From Caulobacter sp. SLTY (GTDB taxonomy: Bacteria > Pseudomonadota > Alphaproteobacteria > Caulobacterales > Caulobacteraceae), in the NCBI RefSeq assembly GCF_009905535.1, contig NZ_JAAALA010000001.1, forward strand, positions 62,001-126,000: DNA of 64,000 nucleotides, in the 5' to 3' direction. Made by a program: the position numbers and the translations under genes. Below the pieces are notes generated by a model that had not been told where the DNA came from, did no database searches, and was given only the letters and a program-made list of their open reading frames with translations. Below, one piece after another: positions 1-9,104 of the stretch. The number at the start of each line of letters is the position of its first letter. The stretch's first letter is position 1.

Positions 1-268
1 CCGAAATCGTGCCCTGCTCGATGCCGGCCGACTGGCGGGTCAGCAGCAAATAGAGTTCGCCATGGGCCGAGCGGATCCGCTTGGAGATGGTCGCCAGCTC
101 CAGCATGGCCGGGGTGTCGGTCTGGACGACCTGTGTCAGCACCGCGCGCTGGTTGACGTTCATCCACCAGGAGCCGCCGGCCACCAGGGCCAGGGCCACG
201 ATGGCCAACATCGGCGCGAGCCCGACCTTGATGGCGAGCGGAGCGTCTGCAAGCCGAGGCATGCGCAT
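1..268 (-). CDS. Methyl-accepting chemotaxis-type sensor, N-terminal part (runs off left edge)
   Basis: Reading leftward from the ATG at 268 gives about 89 residues. A basic start (MRMPRLADAPLAIKVG) is followed by one hydrophobic membrane segment at about residues 15-34 and then a helical stretch (QVVQTDTPAMLELATISKRI) typical of the periplasmic four-helix bundle of chemoreceptors. The gene is cut by the window edge, so no HAMP or signalling domain can be checked. A sensor kinase or diguanylate cyclase with the same N-terminus is possible. A second in-frame ATG lies at 262. Confidence 0.6.
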   Translation of the reverse strand, partial: MRMPRLADAPLAIKVGLAPMLAIVALALVAGGSWWMNVNQRAVLTQVVQTDTPAMLELATISKRIRSAHGELYLLLTRQSAGIEQGTIS

Positions 269-389
269 GTCTGGTAGTCCCCTTGGTCCCGAACCCTAAG
301 GTGCAAAGTCGGGCAAGAGGGTAATCCTCAGGTTAAGGATACCGGTCCCCGAGACGATTATTTCCCGCTGCGGGTTCCAGAAACGCGAA

Positions 390-421
390 AACGCGCGGCG
401 GTCGCAGGACCACCGCGCGTT
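390..421 (-). terminator. Intrinsic terminator of the small secreted-protein gene
   Basis: Two 14-base arms (390-403 and 408-421) pair at 13 of 14 positions around a 4-base loop. On the minus strand the stem is followed by GTTTTCGCGTTT. It lies just past the stop codon of the gene at 459-761, reading the same way. Confidence 0.6.
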
Positions 422-458
422 CCGATGCCCTTGGGAAAGGGCGGAGGCTTCAGGCCTG

Positions 459-761
459 TCAGGCGCCGGTGAAGCGCAGCGGCACCCGGATCACACCGGA
501 CTTGCCGCCCATCGGCAGGGCGCCGGCCACGCAGATGGCGGCGGCTTCGAAGCCCTTCGACGGGGCTTCGCTCTCGACCACCTTGCAGGCGGACAGCTTG
601 CCGGCCGCGGCGGTGCATTCCAGGGTGACCTTGGCCGCCTGGCGGGTGTTGGCGTGTTTGGTCAGGCAGCGGGTCATTTCCGACTGCAGGTCGCCGGCCG
701 AGCCCGCGCTGGCCACGGACAGCATTCCGAGAGCCGCGACCGCGGCAATGATCTTTTTCAT
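459..761 (-). CDS. Small secreted protein of unknown function
   Basis: 100 residues with a clear Sec signal peptide (MKKIIAAVAALGMLSVASAGSA, cleavage near residue 20-22). The mature part holds several cysteines (CLTKH, LECTAAA, SACKVVES, AAICVAG), suggesting disulfides in the periplasm. The pattern of the mature part, including the closing VIRVPLRFTGA, loosely resembles a TonB C-terminal or energy-transducer-like fold, which is only an impression. A strong ribosome site (AGAAGGGG) precedes the ATG. It is divergent from the Nfu gene across a 148-base gap that must hold both promoters. Confidence 0.65.
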   Translation of the reverse strand: MKKIIAAVAALGMLSVASAGSAGDLQSEMTRCLTKHANTRQAAKVTLECTAAAGKLSACKVVESEAPSKGFEAAAICVAGALPMGGKSGVIRVPLRFTGA

Positions 762-909
762 AAGCTAGAGCCCCTTCTGAGCTTGTGGGTCGAATGACGG
801 GGGTAGCTAATCGAAGAGTCCTTAAAGGTGGCTTACGCCGCATTGCAACTTGACCGGCCGCGCCGGCCTGGCCCTTGCCGCAAGGCCGCGCGGGTCCCAT
901 GTTCGGCTC

Positions 910-1476
910 ATGTTTATCCAGACCGAAGCCACCCCGAATCCCGAGGTGATGAAGTTCCTGCCCGGCCGCGAAGTGCTTGGCGAAGGCAGCCGCGAGCTGG
1001 CCTCGCCGGAAGAGGCGGTCATCTCCCCGCTCGGGAGGGCGCTGTTCGACCTGGGGGACGTGACGCGAGTATTCCTGGGTCCGGACTTCCTGACCGTGAC
1101 CCGGGCGGAGGGTGTCGACTGGTCGCACCTGAAGGCGCCGATCCTGGCCGCTATCATGGACCACTACACCTCCGGCCAGCCGGTGCTGACCGGCGATGAG
1201 GCCGCCCCCGCCGACGAGATCGTCTATGAGGGCGAGACCGCCCAGATCGTCGCCGAGATCAAGGACCTGCTGGACAGCCGGGTACGCCCGGCGGTGGCCC
1301 AGGACGGCGGCGACATCGTCTTCGCCCGCTATGAGGCGGACACCGGCGTGGTCTACCTGCACATGCGCGGCGCCTGCTCGGGCTGCCCCTCCTCGACCGC
1401 CACGCTGAAGAGCGGCGTCGAGAACATGCTGCGCCACTACGTGCCCGAGGTGACGCGGGTCGAGCAGACGCTCTGA
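910..1476 (+). CDS. NifU/Nfu-family iron-sulfur cluster scaffold protein
   Basis: 188 residues. Residues 1-85 match the Nfu N-terminal domain (MFIQTEATPNPEVMKFLPG). Residues about 110-185 are the NifU-like domain with the cluster-binding CxxC (ACSGCPSS, Cys156 and Cys159). Proteins of this type carry a 4Fe-4S cluster between two subunits and hand it to client enzymes in the cytoplasm. The ATG at 910 is preferred over an upstream in-frame ATG at 850 because the family begins MFIQTE. The gene is monocistronic here and divergent from the small secreted protein. Confidence 0.92.
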   Translation: MFIQTEATPNPEVMKFLPGREVLGEGSRELASPEEAVISPLGRALFDLGDVTRVFLGPDFLTVTRAEGVDWSHLKAPILAAIMDHYTSGQPVLTGDEAAPADEIVYEGETAQIVAEIKDLLDSRVRPAVAQDGGDIVFARYEADTGVVYLHMRGACSGCPSSTATLKSGVENMLRHYVPEVTRVEQTL

Positions 1477-1566
1477 AGGGCGCCATTTCCATCGGCGAAC
1501 GTTAGAGACTGGTCCGTCGGGTCTCCGACGCTATATGCAACCCAGTCCGTTACTGATGGAGTCTCT

Positions 1567-2160
1567 ATGTCCGCGCCCCTGCCCGACGCTTCCCTCGACC
1601 AACTGTTCCGCGAGGCGCGCAGCTACAACGCCTGGAAGACCGAACCCCTGCCGGAGACCCTGCTCCGCGCCGTCTACGACCTGGCACGCATGGGCCCGAC
1701 CAGCGCCAACTGCAGCCCGGCACGCTTCGTCTTCTGCACCAGCGCCGAGTCCCGCGAGAAGCTGGCCTCCCTCGCCTCGGCGACCAACGGCGCCAAAATC
1801 CGCCAGGCTCCCTGTACGGTGATCATCGGCCACGACCTGGAATTCATGGACCGCATCCCCGAGCTCTTCCCCCACAACCCGGGCGCCAAGGACTGGTTTC
1901 CCAAGGGCTCGGACCTCGCCGAACGCACCGCCTTCCGGAACGGGACATTGCAGGGCGCCTACCTCATCCTGGCCGCAAGGTCGCTCGGTCTCGACTGCGG
2001 CCCGATGAGCGGCTTCGCCAACGACAAGGTCGACGAGGCCTTCTTCGCCGGCACGACCGTGAAGTCGAACTTCATCTGCAGCCTCGGCCACGGCACGGAC
2101 GAAAACCTCTTCCCCCGCAGTCCGCGCCTGACGTTCGAGGACGCTTGCCGGATCGCGTGA
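1567..2160 (+). CDS. RutE-like nitroreductase / malonic semialdehyde reductase
   Basis: 197 residues of the FMN nitroreductase fold. The family's signature stretches are present: an early RSYNAWKTEPLPE, MGPTSANCSPARFVF, and a C-terminal GPMSGFANDKVDEAFF. It resembles RutE/HadB proteins, which use NAD(P)H and FMN to reduce malonic semialdehyde to 3-hydroxypropionate. No other rut genes are nearby, so the in vivo substrate is open. GGAG precedes the ATG. Its TGA abuts the TGA of the convergent ABC permease with no gap. Confidence 0.85.
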   Translation: MSAPLPDASLDQLFREARSYNAWKTEPLPETLLRAVYDLARMGPTSANCSPARFVFCTSAESREKLASLASATNGAKIRQAPCTVIIGHDLEFMDRIPELFPHNPGAKDWFPKGSDLAERTAFRNGTLQGAYLILAARSLGLDCGPMSGFANDKVDEAFFAGTTVKSNFICSLGHGTDENLFPRSPRLTFEDACRIA

Positions 2161-2918
2161 TCAGGCCCGCAGCCGGTACCCCGTCTTGAAGATCCACCAG
2201 ATCGCCGTCAGGCACAGGGCCATGAACCCGAACGTCGCGGCGATGCTGATGCCGATGGCCACGTCCGACACCCCGTAGAAGCTCCAGCGGAAGCCGCTGA
2301 CAAGATAGACCACCGGGTTGAACAGGGTGATCTTCTGCCAGACCTCCGGCAGCATGCTGATCGAGTAGAAGCTGCCGCCCAGGAAGGTCAGCGGGGTGAC
2401 GATCAGCATCGGCACGATCTGCAACTTCTCGAAGCCGTCGGCCCAGATGCCGATGACGAAGCCGAACAGGCTGAAGGTCACCGCCGTCAGCACCAGGAAG
2501 CCGGCCATCAGGAAGGGGTGCTCGATCTCGTAGGGCACGAAAATCCGGGCGGTGATCAGGATGATGATCCCAAGGACGATCGATTTGCTGGCGGCGGCCC
2601 CGACATAGCCGCAGACCACCTCGATCCAGCTGATCGGCGCCGACAGCACCTCATAGATGGTCCCGCTCCACTTGGGCATGTAGATGCCGAAGCTGGCGTT
2701 GGAGATGCTCTCGGTGAGCAGGCTGAGCATCAACAGGCCGGGGATGATGAAGGCGCCGTAGGACACCCCGTCGATGTCGCCCATCCGCCCGCCGATCGCC
2801 GAGCCGAAGACCACGAAATAGAGGCTGGTCGACAGCACCGGTGAGGCGATCGACTGCATCAGCGTCCGGAACGTCCGGTGCATCTCGAACATGTAGATGG
2901 CGCGGATGGCGTGAAGGT

Positions 2919-2922
<4 letters not shown>
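2161..2922 (-). CDS. ABC-2 type exporter permease
   Basis: 253 residues with about six hydrophobic spans and the ABC-2 permease layout: an amphipathic N-terminus ([20 protein letters not shown]), a first span around residues 25-45, and a final span ending in [13 protein letters not shown]. The YxxP-like [10 protein letters not shown] and [11 protein letters not shown] stretches are typical of the NodJ/YadH/DrrB-like family. Its ATG overlaps the stop of the upstream ATPase (ATGA at 2919-2922), so the two are translationally coupled as one exporter. The substrate cannot be told from sequence. Confidence 0.9.
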
Positions 2923-3860
<938 letters not shown>

Positions 3861-4055
3861 GCGCGTCCCCAGCGATGAGCCTGTCAGGTAGGATGGCCGG
3901 GCGGGTTTGCCTAGCGGTCGCGGCGGCTGGTCCGCAAACAACCTCCTGTGAGCGGCCTATCTCGCCATGGGGCCTTCCCCACGTGAACCGCGATAACTAA
4001 ACTGATGTTTGAACGGGCCCGTCAGCGGTCCCGACCTCGGCCCAGGGAGCGAGCC

Positions 4056-5495
4056 ATGCGCGACTATCTGAAATTCTACATCGACGGCAAATGGGTGGAC
4101 CCGATCACCCCCAAGACCCTCGATGTCATCAACCCGGCCAACGAAGAGGTCGCCGGCAAGATCTCGATGGGCTCCGAGGCCGACGTGGACGCCGCCGTGA
4201 AGGCCGCCCAGAAGGCCTTCGAGACCTACAGCCAGACCACCCGCGAAGAGCGGATCGAGCTGCTCGAGCGGATCATCGTCGAGTACCAGAAGCGCTACGA
4301 GGACATGGCCAAGGCCATCACCGAGGAAATGGGCGCCCCGTCGTGGCTGGCTCAGCGCGCCCAGGCCGCCATGGGCATCGGCCACGTCCAGACGGCCGTC
4401 GCCGTGCTGAAGACCTACAAGTTCGAGGAAGACCGCGGCACCACCCGCCTGGTGAAAGAGCCGATCGGCGTCTGCGGCTTCATCACCCCCTGGAACTGGC
4501 CGGTCAACCAGATCGCCTGCAAGGTCGCGCCCGCCCTGGCCACCGGCTGCACCATGGTGCTGAAGCCCTCCGAAGTGGCCCCGTTCAGCGGCTACATCTG
4601 GACCGAAATCCTGCACGCCGCCGGCGTCCCGGCCGGGGTGTTCAACATGGTCAACGGTGACGGCCCCACCGTCGGCGCCGCCATCTCCAGCCATCCGGGC
4701 GTCGACATGGTGTCCTTCACCGGCTCGACCCGCGCCGGCATCGAGGTGGCCAAGAACGCCGCCCCGACCGTCAAGCGTGTGCACCAGGAGCTGGGCGGCA
4801 AATCGCCGAACATCATCCTGGAGGACGCCGACTTCGCCAAGGCGGTGGCCGGCGGCGTCGGTTCGGTGATGATGAACTCGGGCCAGAGCTGCAATGCCCC
4901 GACCCGCATGCTGGTCCCGGCCAAGAAGATGGACGAGGTGATCGCTATCGCCCGCGCCACCGCCGAAGCCCACACCGTCGGTGACCCGAACGGCAATTCC
5001 AAGATGGGCCCGGTCGTCTCCGAGGTGCAGTGGAACAAGATCCAGGGCCTGATCCAGAAGGGCATCGACGAGGGCGCCACCCTGGTCAGCGGCGGCGTCG
5101 GCCGTCCGGAAGGCCTAGACAAGGGCTACTACGTGAAGCCCACCGTGTTCGCCAATGTCACCAGCGACATGACCATCGCCAAGGAAGAGATCTTCGGCCC
5201 GGTCATCTCCATCCTCGGCTACGAGTCGGTGGACGAGGCGGTGAAGGTCGGCAACGACACCGAATACGGCCTGGCCGCCTACGTCTCCGGGACCGACCCG
5301 GAGAAGATCAAGGCCGTGGCCTCCAAGCTGCGCGCCGGCCAGGTCAACATCAACGGCGCCGCGCCGGACATGATGGCCCCCTTCGGCGGCTACAAGATGA
5401 GCGGCAACGGCCGCGAATGGGGCGACCACGCCTTCGGCGAGTTCCTGGAGACCAAAGCGGTCCTAGGCTATTCCTCGCCTGCTGCAGCAGAGTAG
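4056..5495 (+). CDS. NAD(P)-dependent aldehyde dehydrogenase
   Basis: 479 residues, normal length for the family. Key residues are visible: Asn147 in TPWNWP, the FTGS turn at 221-224, general-base Glu245 in ELGGKSPNI, and nucleophile Cys279 in NSGQSCNAPTR. It oxidises an aldehyde to its acid in the cytoplasm; the substrate is not identifiable, though the motifs are closest to the betaine-aldehyde/broad-range class. The ATG at 4056 follows CAGGGAGCGAG; a farther upstream in-frame start at 4005 would add 17 arginine-rich residues and is unlikely. It is the last high-GC gene before the AT-richer insert. Confidence 0.92.
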   Translation: MRDYLKFYIDGKWVDPITPKTLDVINPANEEVAGKISMGSEADVDAAVKAAQKAFETYSQTTREERIELLERIIVEYQKRYEDMAKAITEEMGAPSWLAQRAQAAMGIGHVQTAVAVLKTYKFEEDRGTTRLVKEPIGVCGFITPWNWPVNQIACKVAPALATGCTMVLKPSEVAPFSGYIWTEILHAAGVPAGVFNMVNGDGPTVGAAISSHPGVDMVSFTGSTRAGIEVAKNAAPTVKRVHQELGGKSPNIILEDADFAKAVAGGVGSVMMNSGQSCNAPTRMLVPAKKMDEVIAIARATAEAHTVGDPNGNSKMGPVVSEVQWNKIQGLIQKGIDEGATLVSGGVGRPEGLDKGYYVKPTVFANVTSDMTIAKEEIFGPVISILGYESVDEAVKVGNDTEYGLAAYVSGTDPEKIKAVASKLRAGQVNINGAAPDMMAPFGGYKMSGNGREWGDHAFGEFLETKAVLGYSSPAAAE

Positions 5496-5525
5496 AATAG
5501 CCCGAACAGACTAAGGTGGTGGGAA

Positions 5526-6290
5526 TTGGCAATCGCGACATCAACTGCGGGGTCGTTTCTGCATGTTGTCAGACAACGCGGGAGGCGTGTGGCGGTTGTC
5601 ACGTCCCTTGGTGAGCGGAGCTATGAAATACCTGAAAGTGATTCTGACCAAGAGATCTTTAATGGAGAGTATTCGGTAGCGTGTGCATCCTGGTCTCGGG
5701 TTGGTGATCTTCCCGTTTCCGGGAGCCGCTTTGTCTTTTGCAGTGCCAGCGGACACATCGATCGAGAAAGCGGGGTGCGATTACCAATATGCGCTGGTCA
5801 GGTAGCCGTGCTGTCCTCTGGGGATCAGGTGTGCGGCGGCGAGGGGATTGCCGTGCAGATCGATGGTCATCGCTTTGCATTTTGCCTGACCGATGTTGGC
5901 GGGGGGCCGGGCGCGCTAAGGTACATTAATGGTTGCACCACCACTGCCGTCTGGGGTCCGCAACTCTTGGGTTGGCCCAGTCTAAATGCCCTGTTCATGC
6001 CAGCGGGGCTGCAACAGCTGGAGCATTGGCATCCTACCGCGCGGTTTGGTTTGGTTTTGAGTGGCAATGGGCGCTTCAAAATTAGAGACGAATTTGTGGA
6101 GTTTGGCCCGGGAAGCGTACTTATACTGGATCCCGGTGACGTCCATAGCTTTCATACTGAAAACAGCGGAGCAGTCTTCGTCGCGTTCCATCCCGATTCA
6201 ACAATTGGCCCGACGCACCAAATTCAAAATATGCTCGATCGAACGGTCTCAGACACGATAAGTGGATCACGTCTATTGGATGCAGTATAG
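5526..6290 (+). CDS. Cupin-domain protein in an AT-rich insert, function unknown
   Basis: 254 residues from a TTG start after AAGGTGGTGGG. The C-terminal 110 residues form a cupin: EHWHPTARFGLVLSGNG supplies the first His pair, DPGDVHSFHTE the later His, and AFHPDSTIGPTHQ closes the barrel. A metal-binding or ligand-sensing role is plausible. The N-terminal 140 residues contain several cysteines (SVACASW, FVFCSASG, PICAGQ, QVCGGEG) and match nothing I recognise. Codon use (TTT, ATA, AGA, TTA) is unlike the flanking genes, pointing to horizontal acquisition. It sits 18 bases ahead of the membrane protein gene in the same direction, so the two probably form a unit. Confidence 0.6.
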   Translation: MAIATSTAGSFLHVVRQRGRRVAVVTSLGERSYEIPESDSDQEIFNGEYSVACASWSRVGDLPVSGSRFVFCSASGHIDRESGVRLPICAGQVAVLSSGDQVCGGEGIAVQIDGHRFAFCLTDVGGGPGALRYINGCTTTAVWGPQLLGWPSLNALFMPAGLQQLEHWHPTARFGLVLSGNGRFKIRDEFVEFGPGSVLILDPGDVHSFHTENSGAVFVAFHPDSTIGPTHQIQNMLDRTVSDTISGSRLLDAV

Positions 6291-6297
6291 GCTAAGT

Positions 6298-6306
6298 GGG
6301 GGGGGG
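6298..6306 (+). promoter_or_regulatory. Run of nine G in the ribosome-binding position
   Basis: Nine consecutive G residues end two bases before the ATG at 6309, where a Shine-Dalgarno sequence would lie. Homopolymeric tracts of this length are prone to slipped-strand length change, which would alter the spacing to the start codon. No other SD-like sequence is visible for this gene. Confidence 0.45.
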
Positions 6307-6308
6307 TT

Positions 6309-7211
6309 ATGAGTGGGACTTCTAACTTAAGGCGAAACTTCCTTTCTGCTCTTCTGGCCCCCCGATTTTGGTGGGTTGTTATTTTTTTGATTGTGGTTGC
6401 GGGTATTTGGGCCGCAATTAAGATGGCCATACCCACTAACCTGTACAAAGAGTGGGCGGCAATATTTTTAACTATAGAGAAGACGTTGGCTGTTATTGCA
6501 GTGTCTATAATTGTTCAGATGTTCTATTCATTATTTGAGAAGGCCGAAGAAAAATCTGAAATCGAGGATTTGATAAAGAAAGAATTCTCAGCCATTCGTA
6601 ATGAGCTGCTGCCGGGGTCCGAACGACATAAACTATTTCAGATTGTCGATGCGATGGATTTTGATCAGGTGTTTCGAACCGCTCCTGATGGAGGAGAGGT
6701 GTGCATATTTTTTACTTTCCACCCGGACCTTAGTGGCGAGGGAATGTACGAGCGCGCCTTGAAGAGGGGCGTGGCGGCGAGATTGTTGCTTGCCGATCCC
6801 GAATCGCCAGGTCTGGCATTTAAATTTGATCTCCTGCAGGACCCAAGGGGCGCTGAATGGAGGGAATCAGCTATAGATGGTCTAAGAAATTTTCTCGATA
6901 GTACAACTAAGAGAATCCGATTTTACAGCAAACCGGAAGACCAATTTCTGGTTCGTATTGCAGAGAGCAGTGTGGATATACCTTTGGTGATTGTAAAGGA
7001 TAGTCTAAGAGCAATCGTATCAGTGTATTCCGGGTTCTATTCATTTAGGCCCGCGGTCGATATGCCGTGGATTCAGTGGCAGTGGTGTGGCTGTGACTGC
7101 GACGAGAACATGGCTGGAGTTCTAGCGAAGTATTTTGAGATGAGATGGGAGCGGGGAAGGGTACACGTAGGTACCAGTCATTCGGCCAACGGTCCAATCG
7201 CGATGCCCTGA
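6309..7211 (+). CDS. Two-span membrane protein with a PLD-like C-terminal half, function unknown
   Basis: 300 residues. Two hydrophobic spans (about residues 20-41 and 47-72) anchor it in the inner membrane. A charged helical linker (LFEKAEEKSEIEDLIKKEFSAIRNEL) follows. The remainder has the order of elements seen in degenerate phospholipase-D-like domains: MYERALKRGVAARLLLADPESPG, then RIRFYSKPEDQFLVRI, and a closing KYFEMRWERGR. No HxK catalytic motif is present, so a ligand-sensing rather than enzymatic role is likely. A CGCDC cluster lies near residue 260. Base composition is AT-rich compared with neighbours. The partner gene is the cupin just upstream. Confidence 0.55.
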   Translation: MSGTSNLRRNFLSALLAPRFWWVVIFLIVVAGIWAAIKMAIPTNLYKEWAAIFLTIEKTLAVIAVSIIVQMFYSLFEKAEEKSEIEDLIKKEFSAIRNELLPGSERHKLFQIVDAMDFDQVFRTAPDGGEVCIFFTFHPDLSGEGMYERALKRGVAARLLLADPESPGLAFKFDLLQDPRGAEWRESAIDGLRNFLDSTTKRIRFYSKPEDQFLVRIAESSVDIPLVIVKDSLRAIVSVYSGFYSFRPAVDMPWIQWQWCGCDCDENMAGVLAKYFEMRWERGRVHVGTSHSANGPIAMP

Positions 7212-7372
7212 CAAGTACGCCCTCTAGCTGAAGCCCCCAGTCGTCAGCTTGGAAGTTCACTAGGCCCCACGCTCCCGGTTAGTTCTCCTGACGGCGCGAC
7301 TCGACAGCCGCCGGCACCTTTGCTCCACTTCCTCCAACGCCCGCCAGAGGCGACACCCGAGGAAAACCGCCC

Positions 7373-8932
7373 ATGCAGCTGACATCCGTCGCAGACATCC
7401 CGCGCATCCAGGCCGCCGAACGGCCGAACGAGGTCGCCCTGTGGTTCGAGGGCCGTGAGACGACCTTCGCCCAGTGGAACGAGATGTCCAACCGCTGCGC
7501 CCAGGCGCTGCTGGCGATGGGGCTGAAGCCCGGCGACCGGGTGGGGGTGCTGGCCAAGAACAACGACGACTTCTTCGCCCTGTGGCTGGGTTGCGTGAAG
7601 GCGCGGGTCTGCCTGGCGCCGGTCAACTGGCGGCTGGCCCCGCCGGAAATCGCCTTCATCCTCAAGGACGCCGGGGCGAAGGTGCTGGTCGTTGGGGAGG
7701 AACTCGCCGGCGTGGTCGACATGATCGCCTCCGACCTGCCGGGCCTCAAAGGCCTGGTCCAGTTCGAACCCGGCCACCCGCGCTGGCCCGCCTTCCGCGA
7801 CTGGATCGGCAGCCACTATCCGGATGACCCCAGGCTCGTCGCCCAGGATGAAGACGACATCGTCCAGCTCTACACCAGCGGCACCACCGGTCTGCCCAAG
7901 GGGGTACAGCTGACACAGGGCAACTTCCTCAGCCTGTTCGCCCTAGCCATGGAGGCCGGCTGGGCCCGCTATGACGCGGGCAGGACCAACCTGGTGGTCA
8001 TGCCGCTGTTCCACGTGGCCGGCACCAACTGCGGCCTGCTGGGCCTGCTTCAGGGCGTGCGCGAGGTGATCACCCGCGAGGTCAACCCGGCCGAGATCGT
8101 CCGCCTCATGCCCGAGCAGAAGGTCGCCTACGCCTTCCTCGCCCCGACCATCATCAACATGCTGCTGCAGACGCCGGGCATCGACGAGGCCGACTTCTCC
8201 CACCTGGAGCGGATATTCTACGGCGCCTCACCGATCTCGGAAGCCGTGCTGCGCAAGGCGCAAGATGTGTTCGGCTGCGACTTCACCCAGCTCTATGGCC
8301 TGACCGAAACCATCGGCGGCGCCACCTACCTGCCGCCGGAGGACCACGCCGAGCACCGCGACAAGCTCCGCAGCTGCGGCAAGCCCTGGCCGGGCTATGA
8401 GGTCCGGGTGGTCAAGCCGGACGGCTCGGTAGGTACGACCGGCGAGGTCGGCGAGGTGCAGATCCGCGCCAAGGGGGTGATGAAGGGCTACTGGAACCGC
8501 GCCGAGGCGACGAAGGAAGCCATCTGCCCGCAGGGATGGTTCCGATCCGGCGACGCCGGCTATTTCGACGACGAGGGCTACCTCTACATCTACGACCGGG
8601 TGAAGGACATGATCGTCTCCGGCGGTGAGAACGTCTATCCGGCCGAGGTCGAGAACGCCCTGTTCAGCCACCCGGCCGTGGCCGACGCGGCGGTGATCGG
8701 GGTGCCCGACGAGCGCTGGGGCGAGGCGGTCAAGGGCATGGTGGTGCTCAAGCCCGGCGCGACGGCCACCCCCGACGAGATCATCGCCCACTGCCGCGAA
8801 AAGATCGCCGGCTACAAATGCCCCAAGTCCATCGACTTCATGGGCGCCCTGCCGCGCAACCCGTCTGGCAAGGTCCTGCGCCGGGAACTGCGCGCGCCGT
8901 TCTGGGAAGGGCGAGAGCGGATGGTGGGGTAA
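7373..8932 (+). CDS. Acyl-CoA synthetase (long-chain fatty-acid-CoA ligase family)
   Basis: 519 residues of the ANL superfamily. The AMP-binding P-loop is YTSGTTGLPKG, followed by YGLTETIGG, the adenylation core SGDAGYFDDEGYLYIYDRVKDMIVSGGENVYP (in separate blocks) and the C-terminal catalytic lysine in NPSGKVLRREL. It activates a carboxylic acid to its CoA thioester through an acyl-AMP. Chain-length preference cannot be read. It starts at an ATG 161 bases after the AT-rich insert. The epoxide hydrolase lies downstream beyond an inverted repeat. Confidence 0.92.
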   Translation: MQLTSVADIPRIQAAERPNEVALWFEGRETTFAQWNEMSNRCAQALLAMGLKPGDRVGVLAKNNDDFFALWLGCVKARVCLAPVNWRLAPPEIAFILKDAGAKVLVVGEELAGVVDMIASDLPGLKGLVQFEPGHPRWPAFRDWIGSHYPDDPRLVAQDEDDIVQLYTSGTTGLPKGVQLTQGNFLSLFALAMEAGWARYDAGRTNLVVMPLFHVAGTNCGLLGLLQGVREVITREVNPAEIVRLMPEQKVAYAFLAPTIINMLLQTPGIDEADFSHLERIFYGASPISEAVLRKAQDVFGCDFTQLYGLTETIGGATYLPPEDHAEHRDKLRSCGKPWPGYEVRVVKPDGSVGTTGEVGEVQIRAKGVMKGYWNRAEATKEAICPQGWFRSGDAGYFDDEGYLYIYDRVKDMIVSGGENVYPAEVENALFSHPAVADAAVIGVPDERWGEAVKGMVVLKPGATATPDEIIAHCREKIAGYKCPKSIDFMGALPRNPSGKVLRRELRAPFWEGRERMVG

Positions 8933-8938
8933 GCGCCG

Positions 8939-9024
8939 AATTTCGGTGACAGGGCACTTATTGCGTCCGCGATCAGGAATGCCGCGCCGCCCGTTTCCGC
9001 CATAAGTGCACTGTCACCGAAATT
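8939..9024. repeat. Long inverted repeat, REP-like pair (family 2)
   Basis: Two 22-base arms at 8939-8960 and 9003-9024 are inverted copies differing at one base; their shared core is TTTCGGTGACAG and GCACTTA. The spacer is 42 bases. It lies between the stop of the acyl-CoA synthetase and the start of the epoxide hydrolase. A single copy of the same arm, without its partner, recurs at 32743-32770. The paired layout resembles a REPIN. No transposase matching this family is in the window. Confidence 0.75.
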
Positions 9025-9104
9025 TCCCCCGCCGGCGAAGGTCAATCTCAGGTTTGCTTCCGCCGGGACAGTTGTGATCGGCTGCGGAAAACGAGGAAAC
9101 CCCC

